Shown here piece by piece: positions 18,145-27,443 of a stretch of DNA of 64,000 nucleotides. Below the pieces are notes generated by a model that had not been told where the DNA came from, searched no databases, and saw nothing but the letters and a program-made list of their open reading frames with translations. Source of the DNA: Pedococcus cremeus (GTDB lineage Bacteria > Actinomycetota > Actinomycetes > Actinomycetales > Dermatophilaceae); contig NZ_FOHB01000009.1 of NCBI RefSeq assembly GCF_900111375.1, positions 1 to 64,000 of the forward strand, in the 5' to 3' direction. Numbering within the stretch: position 1 is the first letter of the stretch; each line of letters opens with the position of its first letter. The position numbers and the translations under genes were made by a program.

Positions 18145-18414
18145 CTAGCCCTGGGGCGTCAGGTCCAGCACGCGGGTGACGACCGCCAGCACCAGGCCGA
18201 GACCAGCCATCGTCAGGACGTCGGCCGCGCGCGACCGCACGGCCAGACCTCCGGCCCGCGACGCCGGCAGCACGAGGCGCAGGAGCGCCGCGAGGCCGAG
18301 CCCGGCGGCCAGCACGTAACCGGCCGTGCGCACCTGGTCGAGGGCGAAGAACACCATGCCGGCGAGCAGCACGGGTGTGGCGACCCACCACCACCCCAGC
18401 CTGGGTGCGGTCAC
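18145..18414 (-). CDS. DUF3017 membrane protein
   Basis: 89 residues with three predicted transmembrane segments (about 8-25, 31-48, 66-83). The gene begins (GTG) 7 nt after the folD stop, so the two are co-transcribed. A small DUF3017 protein next to folD is a conserved actinobacterial arrangement. No function is known. Confidence 0.8.
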   Translation of the reverse strand: MTAPRLGWWWVATPVLLAGMVFFALDQVRTAGYVLAAGLGLAALLRLVLPASRAGGLAVRSRAADVLTMAGLGLVLAVVTRVLDLTPQG

Positions 18415-18421
18415 CGGGCGC

Positions 18422-19288
18422 TCAGGCCTGCGCGGCGGCGCGCTCGGCCGCCTCCACCACGTTGGTGAGAAGCATGGCGCGGGTCATGGGCCCGACGCCG
18501 CCCGGGTTGGGGCTGACCCACGCGGCGACCTCGGCCACGGAGGGGTCGACGTCACCGGCCACCTTGGACGAGCCGTCCTCGGCGACGATGCGGCTGACGC
18601 CCACGTCGAGCACTGCGGCGCCCGGCTTGACCATGTCGGCCGTGATGAGGTTGGGGACCCCGGCCGCGGCCACCACGATGTCGGCGGAGCGGACCTCGGC
18701 GGCGAGGTCGCGGGTGCCGGTGTGGCACAGCACGACCGTGGCGTTCTCGCTGCGGCGCGTCAGCATCAGGCCCAGCGGGCGGCCCACGGTGATGCCACGC
18801 CCGACGACGGCCACCTTGGCGCCCGCGATCGGCACGTCGTGGCGCCGGAGCAGCTCGATGATGCCCTTCGGCGTGCACGGCAGCGGGGCAGCCTTCCCCA
18901 GGACGAGCCAGCCCAGGTTGGTCGGGTGCAGGCCGTCGACGTCCTTGACCGGGTCGACGGCCGAGAGGATGGCGAACTCGTCGAGGCCGGTGGGCTGCTG
19001 GACGAGGAAGCCGGTGCAGGCCGGGTCTGCGTTGAGCTCGGCGACGACGTCGAGCGCCTCCTGGAGCGTCGAGCCTGCAGGCAGGTCGCGGCGGATGCTC
19101 GTCACGCCGATCTCGGCGCAGTCGCGGTGCTTCGCGCCGACGTACCAGTGGCTGCCGGGGTCGTCGCCGACGAGGACGGTCCCGAGGCCCGGCACGACGC
19201 CGCGCTCCGCGAGCGCCGCCACCCGGCCCTTGAGCTCGTCCTTGATGGTCGCCAGGACCGCCTTGCCGTCGAGGATGCGCGCCGTCAC
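18422..19288 (-). CDS. folD: Bifunctional methylenetetrahydrofolate dehydrogenase/cyclohydrolase
   Basis: One-carbon metabolism enzyme interconverting 5,10-methylene-THF and 10-formyl-THF with NADP. 288 residues. Hallmarks are [13 protein letters not shown] (catalytic Lys of the YxxxK motif, near residue 53), [25 protein letters not shown] (dinucleotide binding) and the C-terminal [10 protein letters not shown]. It starts at GTG 19288; CAGGAT 8 nt upstream may be a -10 for a leaderless mRNA. It precedes a DUF3017 gene. Confidence 0.96.
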   Translation of the reverse strand: MTARILDGKAVLATIKDELKGRVAALAERGVVPGLGTVLVGDDPGSHWYVGAKHRDCAEIGVTSIRRDLPAGSTLQEALDVVAELNADPACTGFLVQQPTGLDEFAILSAVDPVKDVDGLHPTNLGWLVLGKAAPLPCTPKGIIELLRRHDVPIAGAKVAVVGRGITVGRPLGLMLTRRSENATVVLCHTGTRDLAAEVRSADIVVAAAGVPNLITADMVKPGAAVLDVGVSRIVAEDGSSKVAGDVDPSVAEVAAWVSPNPGGVGPMTRAMLLTNVVEAAERAAAQA

Positions 19289-19365
19289 GACTCCGTATCC
19301 TGCCACGCGCCGGGTGTCGCCCCGTGCTCGCACCACCATGCCGACCGGTGTGGTTCGCTGGCGCC

Positions 19366-19971
19366 ATGCCACTGCCGACCGGTCCGCTCCCGACTGGGCT
19401 GCTGCTGGCCGCGGGCGCGGGACGCCGGATGGGACGGCCCAAGGCCCTGCTGCGGGGCGGCAGCCGCCACCAGGGCGAGCCCTGGGTCGTCAGGGGCGCC
19501 CGGGCACTGCACGACGGTGGCTGCCCGCGGGTGCTGGTCGTGGCCGGAGCCGAGTGGGAGGCGGTCTCGGACCTCGTCGCCCCGCTGCCCTGGGCCGACC
19601 TCGTCGTGGCCGAACGGTGGGTCGAGGGCATGGGCCCGTCGCTGGCCACCGGGCTCGAGGCCCTCGCCGGAACGGACACCACCTGTGCCGTGGTGGGCCT
19701 CGTCGACACGCCCGACGTCGGTCCGGCGGTGGTGCAGCGGGTGCTCGCGGAGGTGGGCACGGCGCCGGCGGCGCTGGGCCGCGCGGCATACCACGGGGTT
19801 CCCGGACACCCCGTGGTGCTGGGCCGCGAGCACTGGGCGGACGTCGCCGAGCAAGCGCGGGGTGACCGGGGTGCCCGCGCCTACCTCGCCGCCCACCCGC
19901 ACCACCTCGTGGAGTGCGGTGACCTCGCGACCGGGGCCGACGTCGACACGGCCGACGCCCTCCCGGGCTAG
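19366..19971 (+). CDS. MocA/MobA-like NTP transferase (molybdopterin cytidylyltransferase candidate)
   Basis: 201-residue nucleotidyltransferase. The N-terminal signature [18 protein letters not shown] binds the nucleotide; [21 protein letters not shown] and [11 protein letters not shown] follow in the order seen in MocA, the enzyme that makes molybdopterin cytosine dinucleotide (MCD). MCD is the cofactor of xanthine-dehydrogenase/CO-dehydrogenase-type enzymes, and one such enzyme is encoded at 27.4-31.4 kb. Its stop overlaps the convergent DUF1116 stop at CTAG. A role in another sugar- or cofactor-nucleotide transfer cannot be excluded. Confidence 0.72.
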   Translation: MPLPTGPLPTGLLLAAGAGRRMGRPKALLRGGSRHQGEPWVVRGARALHDGGCPRVLVVAGAEWEAVSDLVAPLPWADLVVAERWVEGMGPSLATGLEALAGTDTTCAVVGLVDTPDVGPAVVQRVLAEVGTAPAALGRAAYHGVPGHPVVLGREHWADVAEQARGDRGARAYLAAHPHHLVECGDLATGADVDTADALPG

Positions 19972-21380
19972 CCGCCGGCCCGCGAGGCGAGCGCCCGAAG
20001 CGCCCCGGTGAAGCACTGCTCCGGGGGCGTGACGAGTCCGGCACCGACCTGGCCGGTGCCCGCCACGCGACCGGCCATGCCGGTGTTGATCTGGGGCAGG
20101 ATGCCGGTGCGGGCGACCGCCGCGACGTCGATGCCGGTGGGCGTGCCGCGGAACTCGAGGATGGGCACCTGGTATGCCGTGTGCTCACCGACCGTGATCT
20201 CGTACATCGTCTGCGTGGCCCGCAGCGCGAACGGCACGTCGCCGCCGACGAAGCGGACGATGGCCGGCGCCGCCGCCATCGCGAAGCCGCCGATGCCCGC
20301 GGTCTCGGTGATCGCCGAGTCGCCGATGTCGGGGTTGGCGTCCTCCGGGCCGTAGGAGCCGAGGAAGAGGCCCTCGGGCGTGTTGGCCGGGCCGGTGAAC
20401 CACTCGTCGCCGGTGCCGGAGACACGGATGCCGAAGTCGGTGCCGTTGCGCGCCATGGTGGTGACGACCGACGAGCCGGGGATGCCGTGCGCCGCCATGG
20501 TGGCGAGCTTGCAGGCCGGCATGCCGAGGTTGAGGAAGAAGTGCTCGTTGGCCCCGGAGAAGCGCACCGCCTCGGCGATGTCGTCGGAGGAGCCGTCGGC
20601 GGTGATGAGGGCCGGGAGCAGCTCGCGCAGCAGCATGAGGCTGCCCGCGCGGTTGCGGTTGTGCCCCTCGTCGCCCATCTGGAGCATCTGGGCGATGATC
20701 GCCTTGACGTCGATGGGCCCGGCCTTGCGCACGGCCTGCTGGAGCAGCGGGCCGAGCACCGAGTTCATCCAGTGCAGCCGGTCGACCACCTCGGGGCCGT
20801 AGGCGCCGTAGCGCAGCACCTTGCCCAGGCCCTCGTTGAGCGAGCACCACGAGGTGCCGTCGTGCGCCTCGTCGCGCAGCTCGTACATCCACATCGACGG
20901 CGAGACGACACCGGCCATCGGCCCCACGGCGTCACGGTGGTGGCACGGCTCGAGGGTGATGCCGTCGCCCTTGGCGAGCCTGGCCTCGGCCTCCTCGGCG
21001 GTGTCGGCCAGGCCCTCGAAGAGCATGGCGCCGATGAGGGCGCCCTTCAGCGGGCCGGACGCGCGCTCCCACTCGATCGGCGGGCCGGCGTGCAGGAAGG
21101 TGCCCTTCTCGAGGCCGAGGGCCTCGCTCGCCGGCCGCACGTCGACCAGGTCGGCGCCCGCGGCGGTCATGCGGCGGAACGCCTCGGCGTTCGCCTCCTC
21201 GCGCCGGGGGTCGGCGAGCACGACGGACAGGTCGGCGGACGTGCCGTCGAGCGGCGGCTGCCACGCGGTCTCGGTGACGGGGACGGCCTGCGAGCGCAGG
21301 GCGTCGGCGAAGAGCGAGACGCCGGCGGTGGCGACCGAGACGTCGGCGGACAGCAGGCCGCGCAGCGGGGTGGAGGTCAT
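19968..21380 (-). CDS. allG: DUF1116 protein, oxamate carbamoyltransferase subunit AllG (YlbE) homologue
   Basis: 470 residues matching the DUF1116/YlbE family, one of three subunits of the oxamate carbamoyltransferase found in E. coli allantoin fermentation (oxalurate + Pi to oxamate + carbamoyl phosphate). Recognisable stretches include GALIGAMLFEGLADTAEEAE, MEPCHH-like ITLEPCHHRDAVGPM (near residue 150), GDEGHNRNRAG (near 230) and FFLNLGMPACK. It is last in the DUF2877-fdrA-DUF1116 operon, one base after the fdrA stop. No ureidoglycolate dehydrogenase is nearby, so the native substrate may differ from oxalurate. Confidence 0.85.
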   Translation of the reverse strand: MTSTPLRGLLSADVSVATAGVSLFADALRSQAVPVTETAWQPPLDGTSADLSVVLADPRREEANAEAFRRMTAAGADLVDVRPASEALGLEKGTFLHAGPPIEWERASGPLKGALIGAMLFEGLADTAEEAEARLAKGDGITLEPCHHRDAVGPMAGVVSPSMWMYELRDEAHDGTSWCSLNEGLGKVLRYGAYGPEVVDRLHWMNSVLGPLLQQAVRKAGPIDVKAIIAQMLQMGDEGHNRNRAGSLMLLRELLPALITADGSSDDIAEAVRFSGANEHFFLNLGMPACKLATMAAHGIPGSSVVTTMARNGTDFGIRVSGTGDEWFTGPANTPEGLFLGSYGPEDANPDIGDSAITETAGIGGFAMAAAPAIVRFVGGDVPFALRATQTMYEITVGEHTAYQVPILEFRGTPTGIDVAAVARTGILPQINTGMAGRVAGTGQVGAGLVTPPEQCFTGALRALASRAGG

Positions 21381-21381
21381 G

Positions 21382-22872
21382 TCAGTGCTCCTGGGCAGTC
21401 AGCAGGGACAGGGCGTGGCGGGTGGCCTGGGCGTTGGAGAGGAACACCGACGCCCCGGCCTGCTGGAGGGTCGTGGCGCAGCGCTCCAGGCCCTGCGGGT
21501 CGTTCTCGACCCCGGTGAGCGAGACGACGACGGGCAGGTCACGGCCGGCCTCCCGTGCCGTGGCGCGCGCCGCCCGGACCGCGTCGGCCAGCTCGTCGGC
21601 CGGGTCCTGGTGGGCGCCGTAGCCGAGCACGAGGTCGAGCAGCAGCACGCCGCAGGTCGGGTCCTTGGCCTCGGTGGCGATGCGCTCGAGGCGCAGTGAC
21701 GGGTCGATCATCGGGTGGGCGCGCCCCTGGGTCATGCCGTCGTCGCCGAAGTCGATCACCACGTGGGAGTCGTGGCGCAGGTCGTCACCGAGGGCGAGCT
21801 CCGGTGACAGCGGGATGTTGGACCGTATGCCGCCGAGCTGCTCGCTCGCGATCAGCATCGCCTCGTCGGCGAGCGTCCCGCCGCAGAAGAGCCCGCGCAG
21901 CGCGCCGGCCGCGGCCGGCTCCTGGTCGGTGGTCCACGACGGCCACTCCGGCACCGGGTGGCCGTCGGCGCGCAGCGCCGCCTCGACCGCGGCGGTGAGG
22001 TCGGGGCGACCCGCTCCCAGCGTGGCCCAGTGGACCGGCACACCGAGCCCAGCGGCATACGACTGCATGTCGGCGAGCACCTCGGCGGCCGGCGGCTTGG
22101 AGACGACGACGACCGACGTGGTGGCCTCGTCGGCAGCGAGCGCCGCGAGCGCCTGGCGCGTGGAGCGGCCCTGCACCTGCGCGGACATGTCCCGACCTCC
22201 GACACCGAGGCAGTGGCTCATGCCCACCCCGGCGGCGTCGAGGAGGCACATCACCTGCTGGGCGCCGGTGCCCGACGCCGCGACGATGCCGACCGAGCCG
22301 GGGCGTACGGCGTTGGCGAAGCCGAGGGCCACGCCCCCGACCACGGCGGTGCCGCAGTCCGGGCCCATGACGAGCACGTCGGCCGCGGCCGCGGCGTCCT
22401 TGAGGCGGATCTCGTCGTCGACGGACACGTTGTCGGAGAACAGCATCACCGAGACACCGCGGTGGATGGCGTCGAGCGCCTCCACGGTGGCGTGCTGGCC
22501 CGGCACCGAGATGAGGGCGAGGTTGGCCTGCGAGGCGTCGATGGCGCCGCCGAGGGTGCGCCGGGGCGGGGCCTCGCCGAACCCGCCCGACTGCGCGCCG
22601 GCGTTCTTGAGGTCGGCGAGCGCCGACTCGAGCGCGGCACGGCCGGCCTCCATCGCCGCCTCGTCGCCGCGGATCGCGACGATGAGGTCGTTGGTGCCGG
22701 CGTCGTCGGGCACCGTGAAGCCCATGCCACGGATGACGTCGGTGTTGAGGTCGGTCGCCATGGCCACCTGGGCGGCCTCGACCCCGGGCGCGGACGCCAC
22801 CGTGCGTGAGACCTGCATGAGGCTCACCGAGTCGTAGTAGGCGCCGCGGCGCAGCTCGACGTGGTCAGGCAC
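21382..22872 (-). CDS. allF: FdrA-like protein, oxamate carbamoyltransferase subunit AllF homologue
   Basis: 496 residues of the FdrA family, related to the alpha subunit of succinyl-CoA synthetase (CoA-ligase-like fold). ISVPGQHATVEALDAI, GPDCGTAVVGGVALGFAN and GIVAASGTGAQQV carry the nucleotide/phosphate-binding glycine loops; GGRDMSAQVQGRSTRQAL follows. The GTG start at 22872 has GGAAGGAG 7 nt upstream and overlaps the DUF2877 stop by 8 nt. With AllG and AllH it should form a phosphorolytic carbamoyltransferase; the acceptor or donor specificity is not visible from sequence. Confidence 0.85.
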   Translation of the reverse strand: MPDHVELRRGAYYDSVSLMQVSRTVASAPGVEAAQVAMATDLNTDVIRGMGFTVPDDAGTNDLIVAIRGDEAAMEAGRAALESALADLKNAGAQSGGFGEAPPRRTLGGAIDASQANLALISVPGQHATVEALDAIHRGVSVMLFSDNVSVDDEIRLKDAAAAADVLVMGPDCGTAVVGGVALGFANAVRPGSVGIVAASGTGAQQVMCLLDAAGVGMSHCLGVGGRDMSAQVQGRSTRQALAALAADEATTSVVVVSKPPAAEVLADMQSYAAGLGVPVHWATLGAGRPDLTAAVEAALRADGHPVPEWPSWTTDQEPAAAGALRGLFCGGTLADEAMLIASEQLGGIRSNIPLSPELALGDDLRHDSHVVIDFGDDGMTQGRAHPMIDPSLRLERIATEAKDPTCGVLLLDLVLGYGAHQDPADELADAVRAARATAREAGRDLPVVVSLTGVENDPQGLERCATTLQQAGASVFLSNAQATRHALSLLTAQEH

Positions 22873-23779
22873 GGCGGGCTCCTTCCGGTTGGGGGTGTGG
22901 GTGGTCGGACGAGGGGAGGCCGGTCCGGCAGAGCGCGTCGAGAGTGCCGGCCAGGCCCGCGAGCAGGTCCGCGCCCGAGCTGTGGCCGATCGCGAGGACG
23001 GACGGCATGGCGCTCGCGAGGGCGGCGGTGTCCGCGCGGACGGCGGACCCGACGGCGTCGACGACCTCGGGCACGGCATACCCGTCGATGGCCGCGAGGA
23101 GCAGGGACGCCGAGAGGCTCGTGGTCGCGCCCACGCCGCGGCGGACGGCCACCTCCAGCTGGCGGCCGGCCGGGACCGCCCCCGCGGCGCGCAGGCCGAG
23201 CAGCACGCCGCACAGGGCGTCGTCACCGCTGGGGGTGAGCCCGCGACCGGCGCCGACGAGACCGCCCACGAGGCGGGCCACCCGGCCCGTCCGGGCGAGC
23301 AGTGCTGCGGTGGCCACGTCGCGGGCCAGCTCACGCAGGACGGCCGCACCGGTGGCCGGCTCGAGCGCCGCCAGCGTGGCCTGCAGACCTGCAGCCTCGA
23401 CGCGCTCCTGCACGACGGGCACCCGCGCCGGACGCCACGTGCGCACGGCGAGCAGGTCGGCACCGGGCAGGCGCACCCGCCCCTCCCCCACGACGACCTC
23501 GTCGCGCTGGTCCACGCGCCAGACCAGCTCCGCCGATGGCGTCGCCAGCCGCAGGCCGGTGGGCAGCCGCAGCGCATCGGCGGCCAGCACCGGGAGGACG
23601 TGGTCGTGTCCCTCCGGCAGCAGGAGGTAGAGGGCGGTCGGCAGGGCGGCCAGCACCCTGGCGGGACGCGGCGGTGCCTGGAGCGCGCGCGCCGTCAGCG
23701 GCGAGACGGCGGCGGGCCACCGCTCGGGCGTGCCTGCACGGGCCAACCTGGCAATCCTCACGGTCAGGGGGACAGTCAT
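22865..23779 (-). CDS. allH: DUF2877 protein, oxamate carbamoyltransferase subunit AllH (YlbF) homologue
   Basis: 304 residues. The DUF2877 hallmark GRGLTPSGDDALCG lies near residue 180, and GHSSGADLLAGL sits near the C-terminus. This is the third subunit of the AllFGH carbamoyltransferase. It is the first gene of the operon; I chose the ATG at 23779 because the frame upstream is a shadow of the PucR gene. The ribosome-binding site is weak. It is divergent, with about 100 bp between it and the PucR gene, which probably regulates it. Confidence 0.82.
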   Translation of the reverse strand: MTVPLTVRIARLARAGTPERWPAAVSPLTARALQAPPRPARVLAALPTALYLLLPEGHDHVLPVLAADALRLPTGLRLATPSAELVWRVDQRDEVVVGEGRVRLPGADLLAVRTWRPARVPVVQERVEAAGLQATLAALEPATGAAVLRELARDVATAALLARTGRVARLVGGLVGAGRGLTPSGDDALCGVLLGLRAAGAVPAGRQLEVAVRRGVGATTSLSASLLLAAIDGYAVPEVVDAVGSAVRADTAALASAMPSVLAIGHSSGADLLAGLAGTLDALCRTGLPSSDHPHPQPEGARRA

Positions 23780-23881
23780 GGAACGAGACGCGATGACGAG
23801 GGTCGAGCGGCCGGGTGCCGGCGCTGAGGCCGACACCCGACCGGTGCAGGTGACGCTATCGACCCCGGCTACCCTTCCTTC

Positions 23882-25591
23882 ATGGTGAAAGTTGCCAACG
23901 ATGACGTTCGCATTGACGGCGACTTGACATCCTCCAGGGCCGACGCGGCGGTCTCCGGTGTGCCGCTGAGCACCGTCACCGAGCTGCCCGCCGCCCGCGG
24001 CGCCGTGGTGGTCGCCAGCAGCGGACAGCTCCAGGCCCCCGTCGTCCGCACCGTGGCGCTCGTCGACGCCCTCGACCACCTCGAGACCGGCGAGCCCCTG
24101 GGCCACCGGCTCGTCATCGCCCCGGCCGACGCGCTCGGCGACGCCCTCTCGACGCGGCCCGAGGTCGCCGAGCGGCTGGCCGGCGCCGGTGTGGCCGCGC
24201 TCGCCGTCACGGGTGTCTCGTCGGAAGAGGCGTCGTGGCGCGACGTCGTGGAGCAGGCCGGGATCCCCCTCCTGCTGCTGCCCGGGCCCACCTCCAGCGA
24301 GCAGCTCAACACCGAGGTCCTCGGCGCCATGCTCGACTACCAGACCTCGGTGCTCGACCGCCTCGAGGAGGTGCACCGCGTTCTGGTGCAGATCGTCCTG
24401 GCCGGCGGGTCGCTCGAGGACCTCTGCGAGCAGCTCGCCGGGTTCTTCGACGGCGCGGCCATGGTCACGACGACCGACGGGCGGGTGCTGGCCAGCGCCG
24501 GCGTGCACGGTGAGCTCGAGCACGCGCTCTCCCTCGACTGCTTCGACCGCACCGGCCGCCTCATCACCGAGAACGAGCCGGTCGGCATCCGCGCCCTGCG
24601 CGGCCCCGAGGCCCACCGCGCCGCCGTGCGCATCGTCGCCGGTGCGCTCGACCACGGCCTGCTGGTCGCCTTCTGCAGCCACCGGATGCTCACCGGGGAC
24701 GACGTGCGTGTGCTGGAGCGGGCCGCCACCGTCGCCGCCCTGGCCGTCACCAAGGAGCAGGCGGTCTCCGCCGTCGAGAGCAAGTACCGCGCCGAGTTCC
24801 TCCGCGACGCCCTCGCCGGACGGGCCGGCTCCGTGGAGGAGGCCATCGCCCACGCCCGCTCGCTCGGCTGGGACATCGACCGCCCCATGGTGGTCGTCGT
24901 GGCCGAGACCGACGAGGACGACGCGCACACCACCCGCTCCCCGGAGGAGGTCCGTTCCCTCCAGCATCGCTTCGCCCGGGCCTGGACCCACGCGGTGGCG
25001 GTGCGCGACCCCGGCTGCCCCGTCATGGGCTTCAGCCAGGAGGTCGTCACCCTGCTGCCGGTCACCGACACGGCCGACACCGACAAGATCATGCGCACCG
25101 TCTCGGACGTCGCCCGGGTCGTGCGCGGCGACGGTGGCGGCGGCCGGCGCACGTTCTCCACCGGCGTCTCGCGGCCGATCACCTCGGTGGCGCAGCTGCC
25201 GCAGGCCTACGACGAGGCCCTGAACGCGGTGACCGTCGGGCGACAGATGCACGGCGACGGCGCGTTGACCCACTTCGACGGCCTCGGCATCTTCCGGCTG
25301 CTGGCGCTCATCCCCGACAGCAAGCACCTGCGCCGCTTCGTGGAGGAGTCGCTCGGCGAGCTCGCCACCGACGACTCCCCCGAGAACGCCGACCTGCGCC
25401 AGACGCTCAGCATCCTCATCGACACGAACATGAACGTCGCCGAGACGGCCCGGCTGCTCTTCTTCCACTACAACACGCTGCGCTACCGGATCGTGAAGCT
25501 GGAGAAGATGCTGGGCCCGTTCACCACCGACCCGCAGCTGCGGCTGACCCTCGCGCTGGCCCTGAAGGTGCACCAAATGCGCGGTATCTGA
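23882..25591 (+). CDS. PucR-family purine/pyrimidine catabolism regulator
   Basis: 569 residues: an N-terminal PucR ligand domain (about 25-145, with TVALVDALDHLETGEPL), a GAF/GGDEF-like middle region and a C-terminal PucR HTH (about 515-560, MNVAETARLLFFHYNTLRYR). The family governs purine, allantoin and related nitrogen-compound catabolism. It sits between the divergent allHFG operon and the co-directional permease/Mo-hydroxylase genes, the natural position for a local regulator of both. The ATG at 23882 has only a weak ribosome-binding site. Confidence 0.9.
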   Translation: MVKVANDDVRIDGDLTSSRADAAVSGVPLSTVTELPAARGAVVVASSGQLQAPVVRTVALVDALDHLETGEPLGHRLVIAPADALGDALSTRPEVAERLAGAGVAALAVTGVSSEEASWRDVVEQAGIPLLLLPGPTSSEQLNTEVLGAMLDYQTSVLDRLEEVHRVLVQIVLAGGSLEDLCEQLAGFFDGAAMVTTTDGRVLASAGVHGELEHALSLDCFDRTGRLITENEPVGIRALRGPEAHRAAVRIVAGALDHGLLVAFCSHRMLTGDDVRVLERAATVAALAVTKEQAVSAVESKYRAEFLRDALAGRAGSVEEAIAHARSLGWDIDRPMVVVVAETDEDDAHTTRSPEEVRSLQHRFARAWTHAVAVRDPGCPVMGFSQEVVTLLPVTDTADTDKIMRTVSDVARVVRGDGGGGRRTFSTGVSRPITSVAQLPQAYDEALNAVTVGRQMHGDGALTHFDGLGIFRLLALIPDSKHLRRFVEESLGELATDDSPENADLRQTLSILIDTNMNVAETARLLFFHYNTLRYRIVKLEKMLGPFTTDPQLRLTLALALKVHQMRGI

Positions 25592-25760
25592 AGGTTGTTC
25601 GCTTCCCTTGTGTAACAAAGCGATACCTGACGAACGACACGCCATGCGCCAATCAACTATTGCCGAAACGAATCTCCCTGCCGGGCGCTAGTTTTCGCCT
25701 AATCCCTTCGGGGAGTGAGCCACGTCATACCGGATGGCGGGCCACAGTGAAGGAGCGGGC
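25592..25760 (+). promoter_or_regulatory. AT-richer regulatory gap before the permease gene
   Basis: 169 nt with noticeably lower GC than its surroundings. TTGTGTAACAA (25608-25618) is a small dyad (TTGT/ACAA) and a possible regulator site. I could not fix a -10/-35 pair with confidence. Confidence 0.35.
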
Positions 25761-27245
25761 ATGGCCTTGGGCTTGGGTTGGAAACTGCACGGGGACGGTC
25801 ACAAGATGGGCCCCGACGACGTCGTCGCCCCCGACGAGCGTCTCTCCTGGGGCAAGACCGTGGGCCTCGGTGCCCAGCACGTCGTCGCCATGTTCGGCGC
25901 GACCTTCGTCTTCCCACTGATCATGGGCCTCAACGCCCAGCTCGCGATCATGATGAGCGGGATCGCCACCATCTGCTTCCTGCTGATCGTGCAGGGCAAG
26001 GTCCCCAGCTACCTCGGCACCTCGGCCGCGTTCGTCGGCGCGGTGGCAGCGATCCGCGCACAGGGCGGTGACTCCGCGACCGTCACCGGCGCCATCCTCG
26101 TGGCCGGCGCGGTGCTGGCCCTCGTCGGCGTGGCCATCCACTTCCTCGGCTCGACGGTGCTGCACAAGGTGCTGCCGCCCGTCGTGACCGGTGCCGTGGT
26201 CATGCTCATCGGCTTCAACCTCGCGCCCGTGGTCGCCAACATCTACTGGCCGCAGGACCAGTGGATCGCCCTGCTGGTCATGACGTTCACCATCATCTGC
26301 GCCGTGGCGTTCAAGGGCTTCGTCGGCCGCATCGCCGTCTTCCTCGCCCTGATCTTCGGCTTCGTGCTGTCGTGGGTCTTCGACAAGGTCTTCGGCCAGA
26401 TCACCGCCTTCGACGCCGGCGCCGGCAAGGAGACCACCCACTGGCGCGTCAACCTCGGCGGCGTCTCGGACGCCTCGTGGTTCGGCTTCCCGCCGGCCTC
26501 GACGACCGGCGCCGACGGCAAGGAGATCGTCGGCATCCACGCCCCGACCTTCACCATGGCCGCGATCCTCCTGGTGCTGCCGGCCGTCATCGCCCTCATC
26601 GCGGAGAACACCGGCCACGTCAAGGCGGTCGCCGAGATGACCGGTCACAACCTCGACCCGATGATGGGCCGAGCCATCGCGGCCGACGGCGTGGGCACGA
26701 TGCTCGCCAGCTCGGTCGGTGGCTCCCCCACCACCACCTACGCCGAGAACATCGGCGTCATGGCGGCCACCCGGGTCTACTCGACAGCGGCCTACTACGT
26801 CGCAGCCCTCGTCGCGATCCTCTTCGGCCTCTCGCCCAAGTTCGGGGCCCTGGTGGCCGCGACCCCGGGCGGTGTGCTCGGCGGCATCACCGTGGTGCTC
26901 TACGGCATGATCGGCCTGCTCGGTGCCAAGATCTGGAAGGAGAACGGGGTCGACTTCGGCAACCCGATCAACCTCGTCCCGGTCGCGGCCGGCATCGTCA
27001 TCGGCATCGGTGGCGTGAACCTGAAGTTCACCCAGGACTTCACCCTCGGCGGCATCGCCCTCGGCACCATCGTGGCGATCGGCGCCTACCACCTGGCCCG
27101 CGCCCTCGCCCCGGAGGACCTGCGCCTGCGTGCCGACGGTCCGACGACGCTGATCACCACCACTGAGGCCAACTACGGCGACAGCGACGGCATCGACGAC
27201 CTCTACCAGGACGAGCCGGGAGGCCGGGACCTGCGCCAGCACTGA
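25761..27245 (+). CDS. Uracil/xanthine permease (NCS2/NAT family)
   Basis: 494-residue membrane protein with about 12-14 helices. FGATFVFPLIMGLN in helix 1, AENTGHVKAV (substrate-site Glu region, near residue 280) and SVGGSPTTTYAENIGV (near 315) are diagnostic of UraA-type nucleobase:proton symporters. AAGGAG precedes the ATG at 25761 by 6 nt. The gene follows the PucR regulator and precedes the Mo-hydroxylase operon, so a pyrimidine or purine base is the likely imported substrate. A perfect hairpin follows its stop. Confidence 0.93.
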   Translation: MALGLGWKLHGDGHKMGPDDVVAPDERLSWGKTVGLGAQHVVAMFGATFVFPLIMGLNAQLAIMMSGIATICFLLIVQGKVPSYLGTSAAFVGAVAAIRAQGGDSATVTGAILVAGAVLALVGVAIHFLGSTVLHKVLPPVVTGAVVMLIGFNLAPVVANIYWPQDQWIALLVMTFTIICAVAFKGFVGRIAVFLALIFGFVLSWVFDKVFGQITAFDAGAGKETTHWRVNLGGVSDASWFGFPPASTTGADGKEIVGIHAPTFTMAAILLVLPAVIALIAENTGHVKAVAEMTGHNLDPMMGRAIAADGVGTMLASSVGGSPTTTYAENIGVMAATRVYSTAAYYVAALVAILFGLSPKFGALVAATPGGVLGGITVVLYGMIGLLGAKIWKENGVDFGNPINLVPVAAGIVIGIGGVNLKFTQDFTLGGIALGTIVAIGAYHLARALAPEDLRLRADGPTTLITTTEANYGDSDGIDDLYQDEPGGRDLRQH

Positions 27246-27264
27246 CGCGGCGACCAGCTCCGCA

Positions 27265-27299
27265 CTCGGCCCCCGACCACACCACGGTCGGGGGCCGAG
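27265..27299 (+). terminator. Terminator hairpin after the permease gene
   Basis: 14-bp perfect stem (arms 27265-27278 and 27286-27299, CTCGGCCCCCGACC and its complement) with loop ACACCAC, separating the permease from the Mo-hydroxylase operon. No T-tract. Confidence 0.8.
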
Positions 27300-27362
27300 G
27301 CGGTTCCGAGGGCCGGTCGGCCGGCAGTGGCGGAGCCGGGCGACCGGCGGTGGCGGACACAC

Positions 27363-27375
27363 GGCAAGAGTTGCC
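27363..27375. promoter_or_regulatory. Small dyad upstream of the Mo-hydroxylase operon
   Basis: GGCAA-GAG-TTGCC, about 70 nt before the start of the FAD subunit gene, in an otherwise unstructured 5' region. It may be a regulator site; it shares the GGCA/TGCC theme of the dyads at 33068-33088 and 43231-43247. Confidence 0.35.
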
Positions 27376-27443
27376 AAACGCCGCGTCGCACAACGAAGAA
27401 GATCACCTAGTCCCACCCGCACAAAACAGGCAGGATCAGTTCG

